Assembly (NCBI RefSeq): GCF_007981265.1
Contig: NZ_CP034363.1
Span: 2,108,001 to 2,172,000 of the forward strand
DNA length: 64,000 bases
DNA from: Pantoea sp. CCBC3-3-1
GTDB lineage: Bacteria > Pseudomonadota > Gammaproteobacteria > Enterobacterales > Enterobacteriaceae
Direction of reading: 5' to 3'
The first letter of the stretch is position 1, and every line of letters begins with the position of its first letter. Of this stretch, positions 39,801 to 47,274 are shown in pieces. Under the pieces are notes generated by a model. The model did no database searches. It worked only from the letters and a program-made list of their open reading frames with translations, and was not told where the DNA came from. The position numbers and the translations under genes were made by a program.

Positions 39801-41359
39801 ACCAGCGCGGGCAGCAGCAGGACGTCAGCCAGCTCAGCCGCGACGTGGCCGGGGCCAACGGCAGCATCAGTCCGATTTTCGACAGGGAAAAAGAGCAGAA
39901 GCGGTTGCAGACCGCGCAGCTGGTCGGCGAAATCGCGGGCAAGGCGATGGAGATGGCGCAGACCGAGGGCACCCTGCGCGCCACCGGGGCGGGCAAGGCT
40001 GAGCTGGCGAAGAAGGGCGTCCAGGAGCCGGGTGAGAAGGCCACAAAGGCAGAGTGGAAAGCGTACAACGACGCGCTGACCGGCACTGACGGTTACAAAA
40101 ACACCGAGGCGAAGTTCGGCACCGGCAGCGCCATCCAGCGCGGTATACAGGCCGCCACGGCGGCGTTGCAGGGCCTGGTGGCAGGCAACGTGCAGGGCGC
40201 AATTGCGGGAGCCTCTGCCCCTTACCTGGCGGAGCTTATCCACAGGGAGACCATCACAACCGGTCCCGACGGAAAAGAGGTGGTTAACGAACCGGCCAAC
40301 CTGATAGCGCACGCGGTGCTGGGCGCCGTGGTGGCGCAGGTGCAGAACAACTCAGCGCTGGCGGGTGCAACAGGCGCGACGGCAGGCGAGTTTATCGCGC
40401 AGCAGCTTTATCCGGGCGTGGATCGTGATAAACTCAGCGAGGAGCAGAAGCAGATCGTCAGCGAGCTGGGCACGCTGGCGGCAGGGCTTGCAGGCGGTAT
40501 AGCCGGAGACAGCACCGCCAGCGCGGTGGCGGGTGCGCAGGCCGGGAAGAATGCGGTTGAGAATAATGCGCTGAGTGTGCCGGGTAACAAATCCCTTGCT
40601 CAGGAAATGGCTCAATGTCAGGGCGGAGCCGCCTGCGAAAAAGATGTCATTGATAAGTACAAAAAAATCAATGCTGAGCAGCATGAAAGCGTAGTTGGAT
40701 GTAAAGGCGCTCAGGACTGCGTTAATAAAGTTAGTGAAGTTAGTCAGTTACAAGCCGATTACGCCAGCCGTACCAATGAGTTGCTGGAGAAAGCGCGCAC
40801 TGGTGGCGGATTAAGTCCGGCAGAACAGGACGAATTAGCTGTTCTTCAGGTGACGACCATCCAGCTTGAAACGGACAGAAACGCGGCGATCCATAACGCG
40901 CTGATGTCCGGTGATTCAGCGGAGGCGAAGCAGCTTGCTATCAATTCGTTAGCGCAGGCGGCAGGAACCAGTGCTGCTGGGATTGGGAAGGCGGGTAATC
41001 ATTCATCTGGAATTAAAGATAATAGATTACCAATCCCTGAAGCAACAGTTGCAAACAATGGATTTAAAATTGAATCTAATCCCAAACATACGCCAGGTGC
41101 ACCTGGTTCCAGACCTAGTGCAGGGATAGAACCAAAGAATTCTTTATCGCTCTTCGAGAATTCGATTGCTACAAAAGATCCTAAGATAAGACTATCAATT
41201 GATAATGATGGGAATATTCATCGATTCTTTAACACTAACAAAGATGGCTCTGGTACTTATCATTGGAGTGGCAGTACTGGTGATGGTAAAAATGCTTTAG
41301 GTAACAGAGAACTGGGTAGCTTCAATAAAGAAATTAAAGAATTAAAGGACAAAAAATGA
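30821..41359 (+). CDS. cdiA: Contact-dependent growth inhibition toxin CdiA
   Basis: A 3512-residue TpsA exoprotein. Layout: N-terminal signal region (to about 35), TPS secretion domain (about 40-300, with NPYGITCSGCGFINT), FHA-1 repeats (about 310-1590), a middle non-repeat region that is Tyr/Pro-rich and likely receptor-binding (about 1600-2060), FHA-2 repeats (about 2065-2900), a pretoxin region and the VENN motif at 3246-3249. The last 263 residues are the variable toxin end. Its first part has paired Cys (CQGGAAC, CKGAQDC), probably the inner-membrane entry segment; the last 100 residues (with NIHRFFNTNKDGSGTYHWSG) are AT-rich in code and unlike any toxin I can name. AGGAAGG precedes the ATG. 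The stop overlaps the immunity start. Confidence 0.94.
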   Translation: MDDLKPVSLARRALSYVICYLIAVQPMLPAAAAALTPVTPGTKMDAAGNGVPVVNITAPNQTGVSHNQYQQFNVGKEGLILNNATGQLTQTQLGGLIQNNPNLKAGQEARAIINEVVGANRSQLQGYTEVAGKAANVMVANPYGITCSGCGFINTPNVTLTTGKPQLDASGNLAALEVSKGSVIVEGQGLDGSSADAVAIVARATEINAGIHAKDLSVTTGANRVDQEGSVTPIAGEGAAPAVSVDTGALGGMYANRIHLVSSEKGVGVNLGNLNARQGDMVLDANGQLTMRNSLASGALKVKGESLTLTGDHKAGGAVTLSAGNNIVVQSGSLLSDGDITLNGQSNVKLADAHLTAGRAIGLNGQTVNIDQNSEANGAGNITLSGTQLGNEGQIRSGQQLDITADTLTNKGSLAADGSLTAQVAALDNQGTLQSQQAMSLAGNSLLNGGKIASGGQLTTRHRSLTQNGSLSAVNGLAVAADTLTASSGSRIASEGNIALKGDVIRLAGEITGGDLTAIGKQITTDGSAQLQSKGALQLTANQATLNGTQTAVKAMRLNADALQHGGKSYADELSIEAAEISNSGTLIAPELMLTSQRLSNSGLIQGDRKLGLTASRFDNWQGGTLHSNSDLSLAIARINNQGLITGDNALSFSGDSLTNGGEINAVSLDLSSRSLTNQNTGLMLAKNGLTLSGEQLTNAGQLAAETLNQTKGDLSNTGSMQAVQAMRLQAGTLDNQGTLLSGDTLNLTASVLNNAGQLQADTLALAADKASNTGTLRSEGRSQLQVDGELANSGQILSVQALNVQSGTLANSGSLIAKALTLQGDLLNSGLLQSADVSIGGNSVRNVSDGQILSENTLQVNANTFVNQGKIAAQSLTLTGGALTNSGLLQGTDGLSVTANTVENQQAGRMLTGGDLTLDAGQLTTDGVLQGMNATVTAADWQHNGSLLATGTLDANLSGLLASQGDLMSKGSTDINAGTFNNSGSLLSEGDMTLGGGSLINTGAIQGDNLTLRPMQIDNDGSLTGLQSLTLGASAPVRARMLLATTSSTLPALTNGSQGSLLTLGTLKIKAGSVINDGRWQGQQILLDAQNLSQRGAIQSADALQLLLSDRLEAEANSKITANGTAALQALTLTNAGEWTANNLTLTGNTLTNNGAIGGVNGLTVALQSAFTQQQDKTLLSAGTLTLDAASVNNQGRVQGKSLQITSGQLDNGGRLQGDDATDLVLTGNLNNAASGTILSNGPLTLTTPGLDNAGLIQNGNGSVLSVAGETRNSGRLLNGGTLNLNSASLNNSGWLQATTLLANAATLLNSGTVLAEQQGVLTGNNLTNQGTAQGNNLTVNYQQINNSGTLLGNGQLALDAAQVNQQGNGRLFSGGDLTLHSNGLDSASQIVALGNLALTLANGFSARGVLAAGNTLSVSSNGDIDNQGTLQGNTINLNAGGVLTNNGQITTGGGVSTLSGSRIDLNGAGTLQGGGDVALNSRSDINVNGFTGTRGSMTLTTPGSIVNTALLYAGNNLWLLANSIRNQRGDILAGNNLWMQRDAAGNANGEVLNTSGTVETQNGDIRVNTGHLLNTRDGLSVSQSTTTAPTRAGLGDATMTISIWELPVGSYGYFTTVTTTESGGGCAGADGGCSTHTDVKTYYGTLAESAVQKFALTTGTTNVISNGGAGRFASGHDVVIRADHLENQASNILANGNITLAGNQLENQSWQAGTNSDVLVYEHKAVAGTIKIGEKRTQNGAKGSNLTYKLTGHETEYTPGELYRAVIQAGGNVSANFSSDLSNTSTTANAGATGNTLAAPSLNTWSTPARVAALQKQSLNGTDKVAVSSPQWRDLLQNAVQQVNGAVGLDNASANLPSAGNTPGSHSLKNYQPKSVDTSAYPLPSGDNGYFVISPESKSPYLITLNPKLNGLGQLDQNLFGDLYSLLGAQPAGAVKETRAQYTDEKQFLGSAYLLNRLNLKPDNDYRFLGDAAFDTRYVSNAVLNQTGNRYLGGTGSDLEQMRYLMDNAAATQQSLGLEFGVSLTADQLASLDKSIIWWEAATLNGETVMVPKVYLSPKDAVVQNGSVIAGNNVTLKAGNVTNSSSTLVAQNALALDSQNSIENLNSGLIQAADSLKLTALNSITNVASAISGKTVALESVNGDINNLTTARPWQSGTRNGKGTPGALTETQSSQTGAISATESLSLQSGRDINVQGATLRAGGDLLMSASNDINVTANPLTASSGLTDFKNGKRTVVNNSSMSSQGSDVTAGGSLAMQSGHDLNIKASTVNAAGNATLAAGNDINLQSAETSQNSSQGKSESHSSGLARTTVTSGSDLTLAAGRDLNSQAAGLVADRDVALAAGRDVNLTAAQTASGNSDKASKKTEITESVRQQGTEIASGGSTSVTAGRDVNSEAAQVTATQDLAVSAGRDINLTTATESDYRYKEETKTKKSFLKKTTTHTVKESSDTAEKGTLLSGDNVTLNAGNNLLVKGSAVAGEHDVALKAGNNVDIVAATNTDSSWQLSEKKKSGLMGSGGIGFTIGSSKTRQELKEKGTTQSQSGSTVGSSAGNLSISAGGQAHVVGSDLIAGNNLSLSGDSVVIDPGHDRRISDQTFEQKSSGLTLALSGTVGSAINSAVTTAQTASKESDGRLAALQATKATLSGVQASQAMRMDTSKGNDPANNNTIGVSATYGSQSSKSTSHSEQDRTSGSTLNAGNNLTIAATGGKEGAQSGDITLAGSQLKAGRDMALNAARDITLLSAQDTDLTTGKNESKGGTLGIGIGAGSGGWGISVSASVNSSNGREKGNGVTQNETTLDAGRQLTLSSGRDTTLSGAQASGSKVVADVGRNLTLSSMQDSNSYDSKQTSVSAGGSFTFGSMSGSAYLSANRDKMKSNYDSVIEQSGIFGGQDGFDITVGNHTQLNGAVIGSTAAADKNRLDTGTLGFSDIDNRADYKVQHVGGSFSTGAPAGSQLLSNMTSTLLSGLGSSGHAEGVTRAAVSEGSVVIRDQRGQQQDVSQLSRDVAGANGSISPIFDREKEQKRLQTAQLVGEIAGKAMEMAQTEGTLRATGAGKAELAKKGVQEPGEKATKAEWKAYNDALTGTDGYKNTEAKFGTGSAIQRGIQAATAALQGLVAGNVQGAIAGASAPYLAELIHRETITTGPDGKEVVNEPANLIAHAVLGAVVAQVQNNSALAGATGATAGEFIAQQLYPGVDRDKLSEEQKQIVSELGTLAAGLAGGIAGDSTASAVAGAQAGKNAVENNALSVPGNKSLAQEMAQCQGGAACEKDVIDKYKKINAEQHESVVGCKGAQDCVNKVSEVSQLQADYASRTNELLEKARTGGGLSPAEQDELAVLQVTTIQLETDRNAAIHNALMSGDSAEAKQLAINSLAQAAGTSAAGIGKAGNHSSGIKDNRLPIPEATVANNGFKIESNPKHTPGAPGSRPSAGIEPKNSLSLFENSIATKDPKIRLSIDNDGNIHRFFNTNKDGSGTYHWSGSTGDGKNALGNRELGSFNKEIKELKDKK
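39539..40570 (+). repeat. Pretoxin-VENN block present in four near-identical copies
   Basis: This part of cdiA recurs almost base for base at 45184-46215 (full length) and, in 5'-truncated form, at 47598-48107 and 51184-51685. The copies end at the VENN motif, after which the sequences share nothing. Such blocks allow homologous exchange of toxin ends between the displaced cassettes and cdiA. Confidence 0.9.
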
Positions 41360-41856
41360 TCTTTGGTAAACCTTTTGAATTTGCTGTTTTTTATGAAATG
41401 TTAGAAAAAACAGAGGATAACTACTGGAAGTATGGGATCTTTAGTTTTTTTATTGAGGATGAAATCTATCCGTCGAAAGGATCAAATTATACATTACATA
41501 TGGCTATTAATTATTTAAAAGATAGCCAGCAAGAAATAAATAGCTGTAAGAGTGTCGGGTTGTCCTTGTCAGAAGATGCGTCAGAGTTGATAACGCAGTT
41601 AGCTCATTCACATGGAATGCTTCTTGATAGTGATCCTGATGATCTTGAATTACCTGATTCTGAAGCGTTAGGCGTTTTTTTAAGCCCTGTTGAAATATCA
41701 GACGTTGGATTTTATTTGTTTTATTATCCTAAAGATAACGATGAAGAGTGTTTAATATACAGTTCAGATTATGGCAGCACAGCTAAAAAAACCACTTTAA
41801 AGAAAGGAACGGTCAATAACGTGATCCAAAAGCTTCCCTATCAAGAATCTGTATAG
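41356..41856 (+). CDS. cdiI: CdiI immunity protein, Imm42-like
   Basis: A 166-residue acidic cytoplasmic protein starting in an ATGA overlap with cdiA, the usual place of the cognate immunity gene. The beginning MIFGKPFEFAVFYEMLE resembles the Imm42 immunity family (pattern MIFG-P-FAI), and the acidic patch SDPDDLELPDSEA would suit binding a basic nuclease toxin. AT-rich relative to cdiA. The role as neutraliser of the adjacent toxin end is inferred from position; family naming is from memory. Confidence 0.8.
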   Translation: MIFGKPFEFAVFYEMLEKTEDNYWKYGIFSFFIEDEIYPSKGSNYTLHMAINYLKDSQQEINSCKSVGLSLSEDASELITQLAHSHGMLLDSDPDDLELPDSEALGVFLSPVEISDVGFYLFYYPKDNDEECLIYSSDYGSTAKKTTLKKGTVNNVIQKLPYQESV

Positions 41857-41860
41857 GTAT

Positions 41861-41889
41861 AAATCCCAGCCCTCACGGCTGGGATTTTT
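41861..41889 (+). terminator. Cassette 1 terminator (ATCCCAGCC hairpin)
   Basis: AATCCCAGCC and GGCTGGGATT flank a short loop and are followed by TTT. The same core returns after most later immunity genes. Confidence 0.88.
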
Positions 41890-41902
41890 ACCTTATAACC
41901 AG

Positions 41903-42106
41903 TTAATTACTTCTGTGCATCGCCTGCCACTCACCCGTTCCCGGTGGCAGTGACCGCTTCTGCGGGGTCGTAATCACCTGGATAAACTCCGCGATCTGCC
42001 GCTGCTTACGGGCAGAGAGCTTTTTACAGGCCTGGCGTACCTGGGTCAGCACTTTCGGTTCTACTGCCTTCGTGCTGGCGCTGGAGCAGGCTATGCGGAT
42101 GGGCAA
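41903..42106 (-). pseudogene. SymE-like toxin gene, 3' fragment
   Basis: The reverse strand encodes the C-terminal half of a SymE-like protein (VRQACKKLSARKQRQIAEFI, then QVITTPQK). The AbrB-like N-terminal half seen in the copies at 44071 and 50133 is missing, the upstream codons being unrelated. SymE of E. coli is an SOS-induced, nucleic-acid-associated type I toxin held down by the antisense RNA SymR. This relic lies antisense just after the cassette 1 terminator. Confidence 0.7.
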
Positions 42107-42119
42107 CCGTTCATCACCC

Positions 42120-43645
42120 GCACGGAAACCACGCTGGATGCATGTCGTCAGCTAACGCTGAGCAGCCAGCAGGACAGCAACAGCTATGACTCGAAGCAGA
42201 CCAGCGTCAGCGCGGGCGGCAGCTTTACCTTTGGCTCAATGAGCGGTTCGGCGTACCTCAGCGCTAACCGCGACAAAATGAAAAGCAACTACGATTCGGT
42301 GATTGAGCAGACCGGGATCTTTGGCGGGCAGGACGGGTTTGATATCACCGTCGGCAACCACACGCAGCTGAACGGCGCGGTCATCGGTTCAACGGCAGCA
42401 GCGGAGAAGAATAAACTCGATACCGGCACGTTAGGGTTCGGGGATATTGAAAACAAAGCGGATTACAGTGTTGAGCACCAGAGCGTCGGTGTCAGCACCG
42501 GCAGCAGCATCGGCGACCAGTTTAAAGGGAACATGGCCGGCAACCTCCTGGCGGGACTGAACGGTTCGGACAGCGCCAGCTCGACCACCCACTCCGCCGT
42601 CAGCGAAGGCACGATTACTGTCCGTGATCAGGAAAAGCAGACACAGGATATTGCGCAGCTGAGTCGTGATGTGGAAAATGCGAATCCGGGTCTGGATAAA
42701 ATCTTCGACGCGGAGAAGGAACGGAACCGGCTGAAGACGGCGCAGCTCGTGGCGGAAATCGGGGCGCAGGCAATGGATATTGCCAGCACTGAGGGTCAGA
42801 TAGCGGGCGAGAAAGCGAAGAGAGATCCGGCAGCGCTTGAGGCGGCAAAAGCGGCGCTGGTCGGGAAAGGTAACCTGAAGCCAAACGCCGACCAGATAGC
42901 GGAGCAGGCTTATAACACTGCGATGGCGCCGTTCGGCACGGGCAGCGCGCTGCAACAGGGACTCCAGGCGGCCACGGCGGCAATCCAGGGGCTGGCGGGC
43001 GGAAACATTGCTCAGGCTGTCAGCGGTGCGGCGAGTCCGTATCTGGCGGAGCAGATACATAAACTGACCACGGATGCGAACGGTAAGGTTAATACCGAAG
43101 CGAACCTGATGGCGCATGCGGTGGTTGGTGCAGTAACCGCTTACGCAGCAGGAAACAGCGCGCTGGCCGGGGCTTCGGGCGCGGTGATGGGCGAGTATAT
43201 CGCGCAGCAGATGTATGCGGGGATCCCGCGCGATCGGCTCAGTGAGGAACAGAAACAGACCATCAGCGCGCTGAGTACGCTGGCGGCGGGACTGGCGGGT
43301 GGCGTTGTTGGTGACAGCACGGCTGATGCTGTCGCGGGTGCTCAGGCCGGGAAGAATGCGGTTGAGCAGAATCACCTGCATGTGTCGGAGAAGACAGAAC
43401 TTGAGCTGGCGAAGCAGAAACTCCAGAACAGCAAAGATCCGGCGGAGCGTGAGCAGGCTCAGCAGAAGACTAATATATTTACCGATCAGAAAATGTTAGA
43501 ACTTGGACAACAAGCAGCAGCTAAAGGCTATAACGATGCAATGGCGAGTAAAAACGGGCAAGCTAGTGCAACTGTTGACGGCGTTAGCTTCAGAATATAT
43601 GTAGATAAATCTACTGGAACAGTGCGAAACTTTCACCCTAACTGA
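42120..43645 (+). pseudogene. Displaced cdiA 3' piece with toxin end, cassette 2 (VEQN type)
   Basis: From about 42125 the frame matches FHA-2/pretoxin residues of cdiA but lacks about 90 bases lying between two ACGCTGAGCAGC repeats, so it is an internally deleted 5'-less piece. After about 42420 it becomes a different pretoxin allele with VEQN instead of VENN (about 43366). The toxin end is about 90 residues, ending VDGVSFRIYVDKSTGTVRNF. No own start or ribosome site is evident, so it should be silent unless recombined into cdiA. The toxin is probably an RNase by its immunity partner. Confidence 0.82.
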
Positions 43646-43653
43646 GGCTAACA

Positions 43654-44019
43654 ATGAAAAAAGAACTATTTAATCAACAGGATGAGAATGCAGGGTTAAA
43701 TACAATTGTTATGTCCTATTTTGACAGGATTTATGAGGACAATAAATTTTTAGAAGCTATAGAATTATTGTCTAGAAAATGGACGTTAAATGTTGATGGT
43801 GCCTATTGCAACTTTCCAGATATGAATAGCTATGATGAAGAGGATCATTTTGAAGGTGTGCAATTTGCAATAGGTTATCCCCCTTCAGAAGATGATACCG
43901 TAATCGTCAGCGAAGAAATCTGCTATCAATATATCCGTTTAGCCTGCTCTAAATATCTTCATCTTCATCAAGAAGATACAGATAAAGTGAATGAATTACT
44001 GGCTAAGATCCCATCTTAA
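43654..44019 (+). CDS. Immunity protein of cassette 2, CdiI ribonuclease-toxin immunity type
   Basis: A 121-residue acidic protein. The phrases [36 protein letters not shown] and [16 protein letters not shown] are those of the family annotated as ribonuclease toxin immunity protein CdiI. It begins eight bases after the toxin stop. The assignment from memory implies that the neighbouring toxin end is an RNase. It may be expressed on its own and protect against siblings using the same toxin. Confidence 0.82.
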   Translation: MKKELFNQQDENAGLNTIVMSYFDRIYEDNKFLEAIELLSRKWTLNVDGAYCNFPDMNSYDEEDHFEGVQFAIGYPPSEDDTVIVSEEICYQYIRLACSKYLHLHQEDTDKVNELLAKIPS

Positions 44020-44024
44020 AACAT

Positions 44025-44054
44025 AAAACCCCAGCCCTCACGGCTGGGGTTTTC
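44025..44054 (+). terminator. Cassette 2 terminator
   Basis: AAAACCCCAGCC and GGCTGGGGTTTT form a strong stem with a TTTT end; same core as the cassette 1 hairpin. Confidence 0.88.
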
Positions 44055-44070
44055 CTTTACAAACAGCTGG

Positions 44071-44406
44071 TTACTCCAGCCTGCACCACTCAACCATCCC
44101 TTCCGGGATCTTCCGCGGTCGCTTCTGCGGCGTGGCGATCACCTGGATAAACTCCATGACCTGCTGCTGCTTACGTGCCGAAAGCTTTTTGCAGGCTTTA
44201 CGCAGCATGGTCACCACTTCCGGTTCAGCGGGCGGTTCCGGCTGCGGCTCCAGCGCCGTCCCGGTATCAAATCCCGCCTCCACCAGCCAGTGGCCCTTCA
44301 GCATAACAGCCGGAACGGGACGGTAATTCGCGTCACTGACATAACCGATGGTATAACAACGGGTTATGGGTGTGTGCGTCTCTGGCTTATGATGTGTCTC
44401 AGCCAT
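44071..44406 (-). CDS. SymE-like type I toxin family protein (internally deleted)
   Basis: An 111-residue SymE-family protein. The N-terminal AbrB-like part reads YRPVPAVMLKGHWLVEAGFD, the C-terminal helix LRKACKKLSARKQQQVMEFI. Compared with the copy at 50133 it lacks about 15 residues in the middle (the segment holding LLGCLILAAQ), which in SymE/AbrB folds is the second beta strand, so it may be inactive. AGGGAG is six bases before the ATG at 44406. It lies opposite to the CDI genes. Confidence 0.78.
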   Translation of the reverse strand: MAETHHKPETHTPITRCYTIGYVSDANYRPVPAVMLKGHWLVEAGFDTGTALEPQPEPPAEPEVVTMLRKACKKLSARKQQQVMEFIQVIATPQKRPRKIPEGMVEWCRLE

Positions 44407-44423
44407 AATCAACTCCCTTATAG

Positions 44424-45183
44424 TTGCCTGTGGTCAGCACAGTGGGCAGCGTGAGCCTGACTGCGGACAGCGGCCTGACGGTTAAAGGCTCTGAGGTGCT
44501 GGCGGCGAAAGATTTGAGCCTGACCGGCAAGGAAGTGAACATTCTGGCGGCGGAGAACCAGAGCAGCCAGAGCCATAAAGTTGAGCAGAAGCAGAGCGGC
44601 CTCACCCTCGCCCTCTCCGGTGCCGCGGGCAGCGCCATTAATTCGGCCGTCACCACCGTAAACGAGGCCACGAAAGAGAGCGACGGTCGCCTCGCGGCCT
44701 TACAGGGGGTGAAGGCGGCGCTCAGCGGGGTCAGCGCCACTCAGGCGGCCAGGCTGGATGCGGCCAGAGGTGACGACCCGGACAACAAGACGACCGCCGG
44801 CCTCAGCCTCTCTTACGGCAGCCAGTCCTCCAAATCACAAAGCACGCTTAACCAGAAAACGCAGCAGGAAAGCAGCCTGACGGCGGGCAGTAACCTGAGC
44901 ATCACCGCCACCGGCAGCGGCGTACAGGGGGAAAATGGTGATATCAGCGTGCAGGGAAGCCAGCTTCAGGCGGGTAAAGACATGCTGCTGTCGGCGAACC
45001 GCGACGTGAACCTGGTCTCCGCTGAAGAATCATCACAGACGCGCGGCAGCAACAGCAGCAAAGGCGGCAGCGTGGGCGTGGGTATCACCGCCGGCAGCGG
45101 CGGCACGGGCTTTAACGTGTCCGCCAGCGTCAGCGCAGGCAAAGGCCATGAGAATGCCGACAGCGTAAGCCAGCGGGAAACCG
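44424..45183 (+). pseudogene. Displaced cdiA FHA-2 fragment, cassette 3 (5' part)
   Basis: The reading frame encodes FHA-2 repeat protein (KQSGLTLALSGAAGSAINSA, then ESDGRLAALQ) closely related to cdiA residues around 2600-2790. It lacks the upstream 2600 codons and a start signal. At about 45180 it is joined to a downstream cdiA segment in another frame, so a stop follows at 45227. It is a remnant left by deletion. Confidence 0.8.
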
Positions 45184-46905
45184 CAGCTGAACGGCGCGGT
45201 TATCGGCTCCACCGCAACGGCGGATAAAAACCGGCTGGATAGCGGCACGCTGGGCTTCAGCGATATCGATAACCGCGCGGATTATAAGGTGCAGCACGTG
45301 GGCGGCAGCTTCAGCACCGGCGCACCGGCCGGCAGCCAGCTGCTGAGCAACATGACGTCCACGCTGCTCAGCGGCCTGGGCAGCAGCGGCCATGCGGAAG
45401 GCGTTACCCGCGCCGCCGTCTCTGAAGGCTCGGTGGTGATACGCGACCAGCGCGGGCAGCAGCAGGACGTCAGCCAGCTCAGCCGCGACGTGGCCGGTGC
45501 CAACGGCAGCATCAGCCCGATTTTCGACAGGGAAAAAGAGCAGAAGCGGTTGCAGACCGCGCAGCTGGTCGGCGAAATCGCGGGCAAGGCGATGGAGATG
45601 GCACAGACCGAGGGCACCCTGCGCGCCACCGGGGCGGGCAAGGCTGAGCTGGCGAGAAAAGGCGTGCAGGAGCCGGGTGAAAAGGCCACCAGGGAAGAGT
45701 GGAAAGCGTACAACGACGCGCTGACCGGCACTGACGGTTACAAAAACAACGAGGCGAAGTTCGGCACCGGCAGCGCCATCCAGCGCGGCATCCAGGCCGC
45801 CACGGCGGCGTTGCAGGGCCTGGTGGCAGGCAACGTGCAGGGCGCAATTGCGGGAGCCTCTGCCCCTTACCTGGCGGAGCTTATCCACAGGGAGACCATC
45901 GCAACCGGTCCCGACGGAAAAGAGGTGGTTAACGAACCGGCCAGCCTGATAGCGCACGCGGTGCTGGGCGCCGTGGTAGCGCAGATACAGAACAACTCAG
46001 CGCTGGCGGGGGCAACAGGCGCGACGGCAGGCGAGTTTATCGCGCAGCAGCTTTATCCGGGCGTGGATCGTGATAAACTCAGCGAGGAGCAGAAGCAGAT
46101 CGTCAGCGAGCTGGGCACGCTGGCGGCAGGGCTTGCAGGCGGCATAGCCGGAGACAGCACCGCCAGCGCGGTTGCGGGTGCGCAGGCCGGGAAGAATGCG
46201 GTAGAGAATAATGCGCTGTCGGGTCTGGAAGGATTCGGCACCGGCTTCCAGAATAATGTTCAGGCCCAGGGATCGCTGGTAAATAATACGAATCTTACTG
46301 ATGAAAATGGCAAAGTGCTGAACCCAGCAACACCAAGGGAAATTAAGTATGCCTCAGATAAGCTGGTGACGGGCGAATTACCTGCCGGACAAAATGCGGC
46401 AACCGGCTTATTAACGGCGTGGGGAGCAGGCGCAATAACGGTCATGGCACCTGTCCTGTTGCCCGCTACAGCAACGGCGGGAAGTGTTATCGGTGCAGGT
46501 GCAATTGGCGGTTCGACAAATGTGTTTAATCAGTTGAACAGCGGGGGACCATTCAGTGCGACTGATGCGCTTTTAGCCACAGGTCTCAGTGGATTAACTC
46601 AGGGTAAAGGGTTATGGTTCACTGAATTAGCAAGTATTACTGGTGCTTATATAGGCGCTAAATCGCAGGGGAAAGATGCTACAGCTCCGATGATCGGTGC
46701 AGGCTTGGGAACCCTTGGAGGTGCTACTATAGGAAAAGGTGTCGAACGACTACAAACTACAATTCCTCAATTTACTGTACCTAAAATAACAGGGGCGGTC
46801 GCTGAATCAGCCGGTTCTGAATATCTTGGAAGTTCCGCACAGAATCTAACCGAAAAAGTTCAGCAGAAATTTGAGAAAAATAGTTATGCAAAAGAAGAAA
46901 ATTAA
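45184..46905 (+). pseudogene. Displaced cdiA 3' piece with pore-like toxin end, cassette 3
   Basis: From 45184 the frame is nearly identical to the cdiA pretoxin region up to VENN at about 46201. The toxin end (about 235 residues) starts GLEGFGTGFQNN and has long Gly/Ala-rich hydrophobic segments (TGLLTAWGAGAITVMAPVLL, then PMIGAGLGTLGGATIGKGV), suggesting a membrane-inserting or pore-forming domain. No start codon or ribosome site of its own is apparent and it is out of frame with the fragment before it. Its 3' end overlaps the immunity gene by 20 bases. Confidence 0.82.
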
Positions 46906-47134
46906 GCTCTTGTTATTATTGGTCACATCATGGACAGTTGGCCTTTTCATTACTCTTGTGGGTGGTCGATTACTTATATCTCTGGCATCCTATTTTTTAG
47001 TGGGTGATTTTGATTTTGATAGAAATAACTTAATCAGAGGAACTGAAATATCAATAGGATGCGGTATTATTATTGGCGTGGGGCAATGTCTCATGTCGAA
47101 AGAGAAACCAGCCTCGCCTTTAAATCCCAAGTGA
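46886..47134 (+). CDS. Two-helix membrane immunity protein of cassette 3
   Basis: An 82-residue protein with a basic start (MQKKKIKL) and two hydrophobic segments (about residues 6-35 and 50-70), hence an inner-membrane protein. Membrane immunity proteins usually pair with pore-forming or ionophore CdiA ends, matching the hydrophobic toxin end just upstream. I use ATG 46886, inside the end of the toxin frame. The family is not recognised. Confidence 0.72.
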   Translation: MQKKKIKLLLLLVTSWTVGLFITLVGGRLLISLASYFLVGDFDFDRNNLIRGTEISIGCGIIIGVGQCLMSKEKPASPLNPK

Positions 47135-47141
47135 CATAGTA

Positions 47142-47172
47142 AAATCCCAGCCCTTGCGGCTGGGATCTTTTT
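47142..47172 (+). terminator. Cassette 3 terminator
   Basis: AATCCCAGCCC and GGCTGGGAT form a stem followed by CTTTTT; same core as the other cassette hairpins. Confidence 0.85.
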
Positions 47173-47186
47173 ATCTGTCAGTCCGA

Positions 47187-47274
47187 TCACTCCTCAGCCA
47201 GCCGGATGATCAACTCGGCCTGCTCACAAGTCACCTCAACCTTTTTCCCCGTCTCAAAACCCAGCTCCTCCAAC
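47187..47274 (-). pseudogene. SymE/AbrB-like fragment cut by an IS end
   Basis: The reverse strand reads LEELGFETGKKVEVTCEQAE followed by LIIRLAEE and a stop, the second half of a short SymE/AbrB-like toxin domain. The N-terminal half is missing because the IS3-type remnant begins at 47275. It is a different SymE subtype from those at 44071 and 50133 (no KKLSARKQ helix). Confidence 0.6.

Noticed and set aside
42431..43381. 316-codon reverse frame opposite the cassette 2 pretoxin region
   Set aside because: Equivalent mirror frames occur opposite every copy of the pretoxin block, as expected for GC-rich repeats, and none has a ribosome site.
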